From Dolomedes plantarius (lineage: Eukaryota; Arthropoda; Arachnida; Araneae; Dolomedidae), in NCBI GenBank assembly GCA_907164885.2, contig OU015499.1:149859149-149923148 (forward strand): a stretch of 64,000 bases of DNA. The letters are read 5' to 3'. Below, in pieces: positions 33,638 through 45,052 of this stretch; the first letter of the stretch is position 1; each line of letters starts with the position of its first letter. Made by a program: the position numbers and the translations under genes. The notes beneath the pieces are model-generated. The model saw only the letters and a list, made by a program, of their open reading frames with translations. It had not been told where the DNA came from and made no database searches.

Positions 33638-33638
<1 letters not shown>
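32891..33638 (+). mobile_element. Internally deleted mariner
   Basis: Ends CGAGGGTTGGGGCATAAGTC and GACTTTTGCCCCAACCCTAG are inverted and flanked by TA within (TA)n. It is about 750 bp against the usual 1.3 kb. The reading frame joins the N- and C-terminal ends of a transposase with the catalytic core missing. Confidence 0.85.
33081..33400 (+). pseudogene. mariner transposase remnant (HTH plus C-terminus)
   Basis: The N-terminus starting MEVTRVEQRTYIK is a Mos1-type HTH_48 domain (RTVARWVGKFQQGRVS, DEQRSGRP). At about 33310 the frame changes and reads GGIQRLPHRWQRVVTLVGDY, the typical mariner C-terminus. All catalytic motifs are deleted. It might still bind its TIRs but cannot cut. Confidence 0.88.

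Positions 33639-33693
<55 letters not shown>
33639..33693. repeat. (TA)n microsatellite
   Basis: About 54 bp of TA directly after the mariner; with 32850-32875 it was probably one tract split by the insertion. Confidence 0.95.
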
Positions 33694-33696
<3 letters not shown>

Positions 33697-34040
33697 ATGA
33701 TAAAAGCATAAACTATATTTAATTATATTAATTAGCGTTATACGGTAATTTTCTATTATAGATTGATAGTGTGTTTTCCAATTCAGGAAGCAGGTTGTTT
33801 TTCGCAACGGAGAGTTCATGGTTATTGATAATTAATTGCTCCCACGCGTTCGGTCGTCGACAAAGGTACAGGCGAGAAGCGACTGACTATACGCAAACAT
33901 CACATGGTGTTTATCGCTCTCGAAAAGTGCAGCACGTTTTCGAATAACAAAGCATGAGATTAGGGATTTTTTTCGGCGAGGTAGGACGCGCGTCTGTAGG
34001 GAGCTTGAGAGATGATTGAAAATGACGTTTTTGCTGGGTT

Positions 34041-34158
34041 GAGGGGGTTATATAAATAAATATATATATATCTATATATATATATATATATATATATTCA
34101 TTCTTGGGCGCGTATTCGTGAGATACATGCTATCCCATCCCGTAAGGAAAAGGTTAAT
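34041..34158. repeat. (TA)n plus repeated unique tag
   Basis: A TA tract is followed by cgtattc...gatacatgctatccca and aaggaaaaggttaa, which also follows the long TA tract at 11720-11780. The pairing of TA tract and tag suggests a microsatellite carried by a dispersed element rather than chance. Confidence 0.7.
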
Positions 34159-35369
34159 AGCTATCGGACCGAATGTGGAAGGTATGGAAAGAAAACTCCA
34201 ATTTTGGCGTTGGCCAGAAAAACAAGACTGTATAATTTGTGAGTGGGAAAATGAATTCTCCGAAAATCCCGTGTTTCAGAACTGGATTATGTTTCTTCTC
34301 CTTAGTTTGGACTATTAGTTCATCAAAACATATAAGACTGCTAAATTACTGCTTACTGTTTATCTATTATAATTTTATTTTCTTTGAAAAATCCACTTGT
34401 AATTTAAAAATAAAATCAGTTTTGCAAAGAAAAAAAATGTTGATTTGTTGATTTTTTTTTCTAAATTTAGCTCGAGATTAACTCGCATTAGATAAGATAT
34501 TATTGATAGGTAATTTGGCAATACTTGTACATGGTCTAACATTGGCCTAAGCTATCTCGACAAATTAAATGTTTGGTTTTCAAGAGCTGGGCCAAAGATA
34601 CCCCAATTAAAGGTAACATTAGCCCCAAAATCAGAAAATTTTTTTTTAAATGTTTAAAGTTTGTATGTATGATTTAACAATGGTTTATATTACAGTTAAA
34701 TGTGTTTAAAACAATATAAACCAATTACCATATCAGATTTTAATAGGGTTACAACTATTAATTGCTTTTGCTGTGCAATAAAATGAAAAATGGGACAAAG
34801 TTATCTTAGTTGACGGTACCCTTTAAACAACTAACTGGGGTAACCACCATTAAAAACATTTATTTATTTTATTTATTTTTTTTTTTTTTTGGGGGGGGGG
34901 GGTATAAAACTGTGTCCTCAAGGTTTAAGAATAGATTGGCATGCTTCTATGATGATTGCATTGCAAGATATTAAAATTTTTTTTGCTGTACAGATTTATG
35001 CATTTTTATGTTGCGCATAAAAAATATTGAATTTTCATCATGTGCTGTATCATAGCCCAGTCTTTATCCCGGTACAGAATAATTCTAGGTTTTGCTATGT
35101 CTGGAAGGCTATATCAGAAACTCTTCTCAATTATAGAAATAAAATTCTTTACAGCCTGTAATGTATCATCGAGTGGTAGCGTAAAAGTAAAATGACAAGT
35201 CTAGTAATACTTAACAATAGATTTAATAATTCAGGATCAGAAAATAAAACACTCCAGGAAGATTGTATTACAGTTCACTCTAGTGAGAAGTGGCAAGCTA
35301 GCAGAGTACAGCCGAGATGAGAGTCCGCAGAACCAGGATTTAGTCCTTCTATATCTGGAAGCCCATTAG
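34159..35369. other. No gene recognised
   Basis: AT-rich sequence with a T-run then G-run at about 34867-34903. No coding or repeat signature is visible. Confidence 0.5.
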
Positions 35370-35523
35370 GCTTCGATAAAATTACTTCTACTCGAAGTGA
35401 TATTGACATATTTTAAACCAATCACAGGCCTTCACAATTTCGTAGCTAATCGTTTGGAGGTTTGTAATTGGTTAAATATATTTCAATAAGAGTAACCCTG
35501 ACGGATTCTACGTGAACAGGCCC
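35370..35523. mobile_element. Harbinger-like MITE, degraded copy 4
   Basis: The core ctaatcgtttggaggtttgt and the right end acgtgaacaggccc followed by TTA match copies 1-3. The left terminus is diverged and cannot be placed exactly. It is older than the other copies. Confidence 0.6.
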
Positions 35524-35573
35524 TTAGTTCTGGGTCTTTCTACCCTTTTACATTCAGTCATTTTCAGTTATTT

Positions 35574-35636
35574 TCTCTTAGATCCTGAAGCGATCTATTA
35601 TTGCGAGTCGACAGGATCGCTTCAGGATCTAAGAGA
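35574..35636. repeat. Perfect 22-bp hairpin
   Basis: TCTCTTAGATCCTGAAGCGA plus TC (35574-35595) is the exact inverse of 35615-35636, with a 19-nt loop. No TIR family or gene explains it. It starts 50 bp outside the degraded MITE. Confidence 0.85.
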
Positions 35637-36630
35637 ACACGTTATCTCTGAAAAACCCGACCTAGCCTTAGGTGCGCTTCGAAAAGATGGACCCCACGGT
35701 CACACACAGTTTCTCCATGTGAGAAATAATTAATTCACGGCCTCATGGTCGGAGTAGCCATCACGTAGCTAACTGGGTTGCAATTTTTCTCAGCGACGTA
35801 ACTTAAGATTGGCGCTACGATCGCTGAAACTAAACCAATGATGTCTTTCATTGGTTCTTTTCTGTGACATCACATTCCTCCGCTTCCACTTGTCCGATTC
35901 TTCCCGCCAAAACCATAGCTGCTGAGATCGCAAGAATCAGTTGAGGACGCATCATTAATCAATGGGCGTAGTGGAACGAATCTTCTGTTCATTCGTAACG
36001 TATCAAACTTACTGGCGTCTGCTTTCTTCCGTTCTTTGTATCAGCAGTACAATGCAGAGGTGCAATTTCCTGACGCAGCTATTTCACTGGAAAAGCTTCA
36101 ATTTTAGGAGAGGGTTTTATTTTATTGGGAATAATCAATTAGATTCCTCCCAAGCCTTCCTTGGTTCTGTTTTCATTAAATTGTCTTCAGAATTTTCAGT
36201 TGAGAGTAAACATTCTAAAAATGTTTTCCCCAAATCAAAAATTACATCAAAATAAAAGGCCTTTGTTTGTCCCCAAGAGTTATTAAAATTTTAACATTTA
36301 AAAAAAAAAAATTAAACCTTTAGACAAATCATTTTGAAACCTTTCACATGCAAGAAAGTTTAAAAAATAATTCTCGTACATAGTAATATCACAGAGTAAA
36401 AATTCTGAAAATAGTTTCTCCGAATCAAAAATTACATCAAAATAGAAGGTCTTGTTTCTTGTCCCCAGAAGTTATTAAAATTTTAACAATTTTTTAAAAA
36501 AAATTAAACCTCAGGACAAATCATTTTGAAACATTTTGTATACTTGAAATTTAATTTTTTTAAATGCAAAGTGATATTTTAAAATTTGAATTTTTTTAAA
36601 ACAAAATATCGAAATGTCTCATATGTTTAA
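35637..36630. other. No gene recognised; local duplication
   Basis: 36200-36360 and 36385-36560 are diverged direct copies (aaattacatcaaaata, tttgtccccaagagttatta). No coding sequence can be supported. Confidence 0.5.
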
Positions 36631-37557
36631 CTAGCTAAATACCCGTGATTCGCTACGGAGTACATTCAAATTAAATACAACGGTCAATGTATGCAATTAA
36701 TTTGTATGTTTAGTATCCATACAACATATATAGAGAATAGCTCACTTCTACCCAGACTTGGGTGTATATAATTTGAAGTGGCACTCTAAATGAATTTGAT
36801 ACAAACACAGTTTATACATGAAACAATGTTTATTGAATTCGTTGCACATATAGAATTTGCTTTTACAGCAATAAGCATACGTGCTACTTGTACGGAGTAC
36901 ATATTAACATTCAATAGAAATACGCTTTGCAAATACTCACAAACCAGCAGAGAGTCAAACCAGCAGTACTGCCACGTAAACTTTGGGCCCCCTAAGCACT
37001 AGCGCCGGTTAACACCTGGAGCTGCCTAACTCGTAGCTCCCTCTCGCTTATCTATCAACTTTAACAACAACCTTCCTTCAACCTCTGTATTAATCAAGCT
37101 GCTTGGTATTTATACTAAGCGCGTATGCCGAAATTAGCATACCTCAAGCAGCTTCTTTAATTCATTCACTCAAAAGTTCGATTCTTGTGAATCGAACCTT
37201 ATGTATACCTTACACATACTAATTTGAATTAAATTCTTAAAAAAACTTCCATGTCAATTAATCTAGTAGTTAAATTTTATCTTTTGCTGTATTTTAATAT
37301 TTTTTATCAATATAATGTTAAAAAACTTCCATCTCAATTAATCTAATGGTTAAATTTTATCTTTTGCTGTATTTTAATATTTTTTTATCAATATAATCTT
37401 AAAAAACTTCCATCTCAATTAATCTAATGGTTAAATTTTATCTTTTGCTGTATTTTAATATTTTTTTATCAATATAATCTTAAAAAACTTCCATCTCAAT
37501 TAATCTAATGGTTAAATTTTAACTTTTGCTGTATTTTAATATTTTTTTATCAATATA

Positions 37558-38872
37558 CAGAGGCTGTTCACACATTTTTTAGACGATGTATATTGTATTC
37601 ACAAAACTAAATTACATAAAATTCTTGTGTTTTAAATGTTCTATTTGACATCCCTTATTCTGAACTATCTTTCGACACCGCAATTTCCAGGATAATAATG
37701 CCTTTTGAAGTGTCAGAAGAGGTATTCTATCCCATTCCTCCTGAACAGCTTTCCAGAGTCCTGTAAGGGTTTTGGGACAACGTTTGGACAATGCAGATTT
37801 TAAAAGTCCGAAAGCACAAAAATCCATAGATGATACATCGGGACATTTAGTAGGGATATCAGTGAAGGGTATGGCCTTGATACCAGTTTTTTGTTCCATT
37901 TCTTTTAGGAAATTTATAGTGGATTTTGATGTGTGACTGCTAGCTTTGTCCTGATGGAGTCTCACAGATTGATGGCATTGTGGGTAAAGCGATGGTATTT
38001 CATTCAGAAAAATTGGCGATAAAATATGCTCCTGATAGTATTTGGAGTTAATCTTGACATTTTTTTTTCCACTCTTTTTATTTTTAACTTGTCATTATAA
38101 GAAAAACCAGCAACAATCAGGAATCCCTTAGAAAAACTTTCTTTCGATTTTTTGAACCATGTACTTAAATTTCCCCCCCCCCACACACACATCTTTTATG
38201 ATAATAAATGGCTCCTTTTTTTGTTGCAATCATTTAAATACACCCATGATTCACCTATTGTGACAATTGTTTTTCATTTTTCTTTGGATAAGTGTTTCTC
38301 ATATAGAATTCTGCAGCGTGTCCTGCGTTCAGCGATATGATTTGGAAGAAAACGATGCACATTGCGTTTTTTCGCTTTCTTAAGATTTAAATCAACGTTT
38401 ATCATTTTGTTTACAGTGGACACCGAGTATTTTAATGATTTTGCAACTGTCCTTTGACTAGGGGGATTTTCTTTTAACATTAAACAACGCACCTTTGCAA
38501 TAGTCGAAGATGTCCGTTTTTCCTTGGATACTTGTTTGGAATTTTTGTCCCACTTGAGGCTCCAATTTGACGTATTTTTCCTTTCTTGTTGACGATATTA
38601 CGTATTGACGCTTTAGATATCACAAAACCATGACTCTCACATCGTTTTTGGATAACGGAGTATGCATATTTCTCTTCGGAAAGAGCATAAATGTAGCCTT
38701 CGAACCACTGCTTTGTTAAAAACGCCATTTTGAATAAAAATAAAACTTTCAAGCCGCAGACGATAATTTTGACTTTTAAAAACATAGTACAATTGCAATT
38801 ATTTCTTTTGCAGCAAACGATTTTTTATTACCGCTTACCAAAATCGTCTAAAAAATGTGCGAACAGCCTCTG
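37558..38872 (-). mobile_element. mariner-like element (DD41D), copy 2
   Basis: CAGAGGCTGTTCACACATTT and AATGTGCGAACAGCCTCTG ends, flanked by TA (37556-37557, 38873-38874), 1,315 bp. Same family as 28032-29326. Confidence 0.95.
37612..38728 (-). pseudogene. mariner-like transposase, DD41D, inactive
   Basis: Same start MAFLTKQWFEG and the same HTH (QRTVAKSLKYSVSTVNKM) as copy 1, in at least four frame pieces. At the first catalytic site it reads TIGESWVYL: the Asp is Gly, while the following Ser, a stop in copy 1, is kept. HQDKASSH and CPDVSSMDFCAFG remain. The two copies therefore carry different inactivating lesions at neighbouring codons. Confidence 0.9.
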
Positions 38873-39685
38873 TAATCTTAAAAAACTTCCATCTCAATTA
38901 ATCTAATGGTTAAATTTTATCTTTTGCTGTATTTTAATATTTTTTTATCAATATAATCTTAAAAAACTTCCATCTCAATTAATCTAATGGTTAAATTTTA
39001 TCTTTTGCTGTATTTTAATATTTTTTTATCAATATAATCTTAAAAAACTTCCATCTCAATTAATCTAATGGTTAAATTTTATCTTTTGCTGTATTTTAAT
39101 ATTTTTTTATCAATATAATCTTAAAAAACTTCCATCTCAATTAATCTAATGGTTAAATTTTATCTTTTGCTGTATTTTAATATTTTTTTGTCAATATATT
39201 TCTCTGCTATGCAAGTGACGAAAAATTAATTTGAAGTATCACAAAAAGAAAAGAAACAACGTGACCAGCATTTAAAAAATTAATTTCTAAAAATGAATCT
39301 TTAAAAATTCACCAAAAGTCAGAAAACGGAGGTAAAGATTCGAACAAGATTTCATTTTAAAGGACTTTTTATGATCTTTCTCGTGATATAAATTTTATTA
39401 CCCTCAAATTATTACTTTAAATGCAAAATTTAAAGAATGTTACAAAAACAGCTTAAAAATTTAATTTAAAAAAATCTAAGAATTTTTCAAAAATCTTTCT
39501 TAGCGCACCCCTACATTATAAGAAGAATTGCCATGCAACATTTCAGCCCTTTAGGTCCAGAGGTTTGGTCTGTGCGTTGTATATCAGTCAGTCAATCAGT
39601 CAGTCAGTCAGTCAATCAGTCAGTAAATATCTAGTTATTTAGAAAAATTATAACGCTGAGACTGAAATAGCTGTTTATATATAGA

Positions 39686-40354
39686 CTAGCTGAAAACCCG
39701 CACTTTGCTACGGAGTACTTTCCAATTAAATACAACGGCCAATGTATGCAATTAATGCCAAAAATATATATATATATATATATATTTATAATAAATACGA
39801 CGATCAATATATACAATTGATGTAGAAAAAAATATATATATTTATAAAAAAATCATAAAGGATATTTTTATAGACAAAATAATGTCCAATCGTCTGCCGC
39901 ATTAGCAAGAAAAAAATATTTTTTTGTCTATTTAGTTGTTATGCTCGTGACGATACATTTATTTAAAGTACCAGAAAAAGAAATCACGTGATCAGCATTT
40001 AATAAATTAAATTCTAAAAATTAATCTTTAAAAATTCACCAAAAATCAGAAAATGGAGGTAAAGATTCGAAAAAGATTTCATTTTAAAGGACTTTTTGCG
40101 ATCTCTCTCGTGATATAAATTTTATAACCCCCAAATTATTATTTTAAATGCAAACTTTAAAAAAGTCACTAAAACAGCTTAAAAATTTAATTTAAAAAAA
40201 TCTAAGAAGAATTTTTCAAAAATCTTTCTGAGTCCGCCTCTACACTATGAGAAGAATCGCCATGCAAAATTTCAGCTCTTTACGTCCTGCGGTATGGTCT
40301 GTGCGTTATCTGTCAGTCAGTCAGTTACAGAACTGTTATATATATATATATATA
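39686..40354 (-). mobile_element. Non-autonomous Helitron (minus)
   Basis: Starts CTAGCTGAAAACCCGCACTT and ends ttacagaactgttatatata against the next CTAG. The body matches 12239-12961 inversely throughout. It abuts the following Helitron with no spacer, as the pair at 12961/12962 does. Confidence 0.8.
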
Positions 40355-40446
40355 CTAGCTGAAAACCTGCGCTTCGCTACGGAGTACATTCAAATTAAAT
40401 ACAACGGTCAACGTATGCAATTTATGCCAAAAAATAAATATATATA

Positions 40447-41179
40447 TCTATACTTATATATAAAGAGAGAGCGATTTTTGTACGTGGAGGGTAATCTTCA
40501 GAACCACTGTACCTATTTGAAAAATTCTTTCACTGTTTGAAAGGTACAGTATTCTAGATGGACATAGGCTATATATTATGTATATCTGATCAGTAGAAAT
40601 AATGTTAGGGGCTTAATCCTAACAATCTCCATTGTTACCGCTACTGTCCTCTACCGCTTTTTGTGCCGAAGTCTTCAAGGATCCTTAGCGTGGTGCTATC
40701 TATACTTATATATAAAGAGAGAACGATTTTTGTACGTGGAGGGTAATCTTCAGAACCACTGTACCTATTTGAAAAATTCTTTCACTATTTGAAAGGTACA
40801 GTATTCTAGAGGGACATAGGCTATATATTATGTATATCTGATCAGTAAAAATAAAGTTAGGGGCTTAATCCTAACAATCTCCATTGTTTCCGCTACTGTC
40901 TTCTACCGCTTTTTGTTCCGAAGATTTCAACGATCCTTATCGTGGTGCTATCGCGGTGGGCTTCTGTTCTGACGCTTGCGGTTCGAATCTAGCCATTCTC
41001 CGGCATGCCTTTTTCTTTTAAAAAAATTATTTTAATTATTAACTAACATAAAATTAATTTAAGGTATTATTTAGGTTATTATTAAGGTAAAAAAAGATTT
41101 ACAATTTATTGGCTATCAACTGGAAATTTATTGGTATAATATTTTGTTCAACCCGGGCAAAGTCGGGACGGGCCGCTAG
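40447..41179 (+). mobile_element. Nested Helitron with duplicated 5' end
   Basis: The 5' end TCTATACTTATATATAAAGA is preceded by A. The 3' end CCCGGGCAAAGTCGGG then ACGGGCCGCTAG is followed by T. The first 252 bp (40447-40698) are repeated from a second TC at 40699, giving two 5' ends for one 3' end, an arrangement expected from repeated rolling-circle initiation or end bypass. It is non-coding. Confidence 0.88.
40935..41008 (+). other. tRNA-like pol III B-box segment in Helitron
   Basis: Contains GGTTCGAATCTAG, a close match to the pol III B box, preceded at about 35 bp by TATCGCGGTGGGC, a weak A-box match. A cloverleaf does not fold convincingly by eye. It may be a tRNA-derived SINE head captured by the Helitron; it is not called as a functional tRNA. 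Confidence 0.35.
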
Positions 41180-41910
41180 TTTATAATAAATGCGATGATC
41201 AATGTATACAATTTATGCAAAATATATATCTATCTATATATATATATATTTATAAAAAAAATCGTAAGGGATATGCATTTTTTTTGGATAATATCCAATC
41301 GTCTGCTGCATTAGAAAGAGGAAAAAATATTTTTTTTGTCTATTTAGTTGTTACGCACGTGACGATAAATTTATTGAAAGTACCAGAAAAAGAAATCACG
41401 TGATCAGCATTTAATAAATTAAATTCTAAAAATTAATCTTTAAAAATTCATCAAAAAATCAGGAAATGGAGGTAAAAATTCAAAAAAAATTTCATTTTGA
41501 AGGAATTTTTATGGTTTTTCTTGTGATATAAATTTTATAACCCTCAATGTATTATTTTAAATACAAACGTAAAAAAAGTTTAAAAAACAGCTTAAAAATT
41601 TAATTTAAAAAAATCTAAGAAGAATTTTTGAAAAATCTTTCTTAGTGCACCCCTACACTATTAGTAGAATCGCCATGCAAATTTTCAGCCCTTTAGGTCC
41701 AGCGGTTTGGTCTGTGCGTTGTTATGTCAGTCAGTCAGTCAGTGAATGAATGAGTCAGTTACGGAACTGTTTTATATATATAGATAGATGATGTATATAT
41801 AACAACACAATTGATGAAAAGAAATAAGCGTAGCAAAATGTGCGTTGGCAAATTATAAAACGTGTTATTTCTTGCACAGCTCCCCCTATAAATGGTCTCA
41901 TTTTGAAACA

Positions 41911-42521
41911 TCACACGTAGTCATTTAACCTCATTGGACGTGCAGCCCGGTGACACTTACACTTCGACGCAAAGATGTGATAAACCTCGTTCGCCAGCTT
42001 TACGTGCTCCTCGGACAAACTCGACCAGACCTCACTCCCGAGCACATCTTTGTGGTCGCAAATGAACGACACCACCGCCTCCTTGAAGGCGGCGTCGCTG
42101 TGCGCGTCCGCGAGCGTCAACAAACCGACACAGTTCTCCTCCGTCAGGCCTGCAGTCATCCGGTCCGAGCACGCCTTCTTGAGGGCGTTCACGGCGTACT
42201 TGTCGCTGGCCGCGTACAGGCCGGACACGAGGTCGTCCGGCAGCGCCCGGATCTTCCCCGAGTACACGTACTCCAGGAGCAAGTCGAGGACTCGGGCGTC
42301 CGTGTCCGCGACGTCGACGACGCCGGTATCGCTCTCCGCCATTTTGTTTCGGAACATGGCGGCGAAGACTTCGGACCGGGCGGCCAGGACGGCCCTGTGG
42401 GCAGGAATGGCGCGGTCTTGGCATTTCAGCTCCACGTCCGGGAAGGCTGTGTCCCCCTCGAGTAGTTTGCTGAAGTCGCGGGACAGGCTCTCCAGGTCGG
42501 GTGGGATGTCACTCCGGAGTA
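41911..42521 (-). CDS. BTB/POZ-BACK exon, speckle-type/TDPOZ-like
   Basis: A terminal exon of about 202 residues. It opens after a polypyrimidine tract and AG (actttcag), reads SDIPPDLESLSRDFSKLLEG, then the BTB fold: DVELKC, IPAHRAVLAARSEVFAAMF, LLEYVYSGKI, LYAASDKYAV. A BACK-like helical tail follows (ENCVGLLTLADAHS, EVWSSL) and it stops after RLNDYV. Such BTB domains dimerise and recruit cullin-3. SPOP/TDPOZ proteins have a MATH domain upstream; no MATH exon is seen in the window. It is clearly GC-richer than its surroundings. An intact frame suggests a functional gene or a young copy. Confidence 0.88.
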
Positions 42522-43231
42522 CTGAAAGTGGAAAGGAAGGAAAGCATTGGAATTTGTTTAGGAATGCATCTTTGTCGAGTTTCGGCTGTTATCAATTCGG
42601 TAACTGTTTAGTTTGATTTTCCTCTATAAAAACTATTAAGTTTATATAGAGTATTAAGTTTTAGTATTAAGTTTATATATAAAAACTATTAAGTTTATAT
42701 AGAGCCCTATATTAGTGCCCCATTTCGGGAATGGGGCACTAAATTCAGCAAAAATCGAAGCATTTCGGCCAGTCTGTAGGCACCCTATCGTCTGTGGCTG
42801 AAAATAAGGCCGCATCGAGAGCTTTTCTGGCCCTTGGCATACGAACGAAAGATGGGGGGGGGGGGTCATTCTTAGCCCTTCAGTGGGCGCGCCCGAGTAC
42901 AGAGTGCAACATTTTCGCAATTTTGAATGGTGTTTTTACACGTATGTTTAACACGTGTTTTTACATTGGCATCAGGGCCCGGTTTAAAAAAATCTTGACT
43001 GTAGGCACAACTCGGGATAGGAGCCCCCTAACACTGATGTGGGCGTAAAATTTCCAAAATTGACTCAAACAATAATCATGAATTATTGTGAAAGTACCAT
43101 TTTACCCAGAATGGGCTATTTGAAGCGTAGAAGCCTAGAACATTAACAAAAAGCAATACAACATATTAACTTCATCATTAGAACACCAATACATGCAACC
43201 AGAAAAACTTATTAATCCCTTATATACACTA
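42522..43231. other. Putative intron; hairpin and MITE end
   Basis: Upstream of the BTB acceptor on the minus strand. It contains a perfect 13-bp hairpin (42712-42724 against 42730-42742, loop TCGGG), duplicated aagtttatatagag sequence, and at about 42878-42960 a left-end fragment of the piggyBac-like MITE (cagagtgcaacattttcgca). No other exon could be identified. Confidence 0.5.
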
Positions 43232-43430
43232 CTAGCCGGGCTTCGCCCGGCTATGCTCGGGCTTCGGCCAGCTACGCTCAGGCCATCCGTCCACCAGACA
43301 AACGGCTTTGAATTGATTCAGTGCGAGGGAGAATTTTCATAAGAGGCACTATTAATTTGCAGTCTCCCCCACCCCACAAAAAGAAAAATTTGTTATTTGT
43401 ATTACACCCACCACCACCTGGTATGATATG

Positions 43431-43628
43431 AGTATACCTGCATTACCGCCTCATATATTGGAATTAAAGATTGGTGCACCTATTATGCTTCTCAGGAATT
43501 TGGATACACCTTCACTGTGTAATGGGACAAGATTATGTATAAAGAGATTGATGAAGAACTTTATAGAAGCGACTATAATAAGTGGTCAAGCCACAGGCAA
43601 AGATAACTGTCATATGTATCATGTGTGA
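43431..43628 (+). pseudogene. Helitron helicase fragment 1
   Basis: Reads [20 protein letters not shown], then [20 protein letters not shown] and SGQATGK. This is the conserved block between helicase motifs IV and V of Helitron Rep/helicase (the [11 protein letters not shown] ... NGTRL signature). It ends in a stop after MYHV. Only 65 residues remain. Confidence 0.88.
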
Positions 43629-44863
43629 GAAGGAAATTAAAATATTAGCATTAGAATTTTTGGGCACAGTAATAGGCGTCTTAGCTAAATTTCAGATTAA
43701 TATTCTACGTTTGGAGTCAATTTAAAAAAAAAAAAAAAATTTTTAAGTTTTTTTTTTGGTCTTTTATGGTAAAATAGCAGTTAAAAATTTTAAAAAGGAA
43801 CAAAAACTTACCTGTAAATAGCATACTTGTTTTATAAACTGGTCAATTTGAAGTAATTTTTATTAAAATTTAGCTAAAATGCCTATAACTGTGCATAAAA
43901 ATCTTAATGCTACTATTTTAATTTCCTTCTCACACATGATAGTTATGACAGTTATCTATCAAAATGACCTACAATCTAAGAGAAAATTTGAAAATGCAAA
44001 AATAATACATGCAATTTTATGTTCCGATATGAAAATATTCCCCGATTCGTCATTCCTTTCCTTATAAAAACAGCCCAAAATAATAAAAAAAGTACAATTA
44101 TATCACAGAAAAATTGCAAAGAGTTGCACTAACACAATATGTAAAATACCTAATTACCAAATTTCAGAAAGTAAATAATCGCAAGTTAGCAAGTCACATA
44201 GGGGTTTCAAAAAGTAATCCGTATACTGAAAATTAACCAAGTAAAAAAGGATTAACGAAAAGAAAACAAAAGGCGTAATATAAGAAAATTAACTTTAAAT
44301 AACACCAAACAACTACTAATTAGCAATAATTATTTAAAGGTTTTTTCGGTATTTTATGGTAAAATAGCACTTAAAAATTAAAAAAAGGAACAAAAACTTA
44401 CCTGTAAATAGCATAATTTTTTTATAAATTGGTCAATTTGAAGTAATTTTTATTGAAATTTAGTTAAAATGCCTATAACTCTCCATAAAAATCTTAATGC
44501 TACTATTTTAATTTCCTTCTCACACATGATACATATGACAGTTATATTCAAAATGACCTACAATCTTAAGAGAAAATTTTAAAATGCAAAAATAATACAC
44601 ACAATTTTATGTTCCAATATGAAAATTTTCCCCGATTCGTCATTCCTTTCCTTATAAAAACAGTCCCAAATAAAAAAACTATTTATTATACACCAATTAT
44701 TGTGCCTCATTTCATTAACAATAGCATTTCCTGAAAAACATTCATCTTCTAAAACATTTCCTGAAAATTTTATCAAATTATATACATTATTATGTGAGAT
44801 ATCATGATAACCGTAGAGATTTGTGCTAAAAAACATAATTCTGAGAAACATTCATTTTTTAAC

Positions 44864-45052
44864 TCTCTGTGGCCATCTGGAGTACCGCCGCATATATTGG
44901 AATTAAAGATTGGTGTACCTATTATGCATCTTAGGAATTTGGATTCACCTTCAAGATTATGTATAAAGAGATTGATGAAGAACTTTATAGAAGCAACTAT
45001 AATAAGTGGACAAGCCACAGGCAAAGATAACTGTCATATGTATCATGTGTGA
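44864..45052 (+). pseudogene. Helitron helicase fragment 2
   Basis: Near-identical to fragment 1 ([20 protein letters not shown]) but lacks the CNGT codons, an in-frame deletion between NLDSPS and RLCIKRL. Same end ([15 protein letters not shown], stop). The shared endpoint shows that the deletion derivatives descend from one truncated ancestor. Confidence 0.85.

Larger units (their letters stand above)
37245..39200. repeat. 81-bp tandem array split by a mariner
   Basis: acttccatctcaattaatct recurs at 81-bp steps (for example 37325, 37406, 37487) before the mariner and again after it (38885, 38966, 39047, 39128). The units are nearly identical. Removing the mariner and one TA rebuilds a perfect unit (atcaata-taatctta). 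Confidence 0.92.
36631..39626 (-). mobile_element. Helitron (minus) with 81-bp array
   Basis: It starts CTAGCTAAATACCCGTGATT, the inverted 3' end with the CCGT/ACGG hairpin, and ends in the (gtca)n tract that marks the 5' side of this family. The middle is an 81-bp tandem array into which a mariner has inserted at 37558-38872. No helicase is present. The exact 5' TC is unclear because the tail differs from other copies. Confidence 0.65.
40355..41784 (-). mobile_element. Non-autonomous Helitron (minus), host of a nested one
   Basis: CTAG at 40355-40358 with the hairpin gcgcttcgctacgg; the inverted 5' end cggaactgttttatatatat ends at GA 41783-41784. A different Helitron is inserted at 40447-41179. 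Removing it rejoins sequence equivalent to 39765-39840 in the neighbouring copy. Confidence 0.85.

Noticed and set aside
40935..41008. Functional tRNA gene
   Set aside because: A B box is present, but the A box is weak and acceptor, D and anticodon stems do not pair; it lies inside a Helitron.
41950..42616. Plus-strand and second minus-frame ORFs over the BTB exon
   Set aside because: They are shadows of the GC-rich BTB frame and have no domain features.
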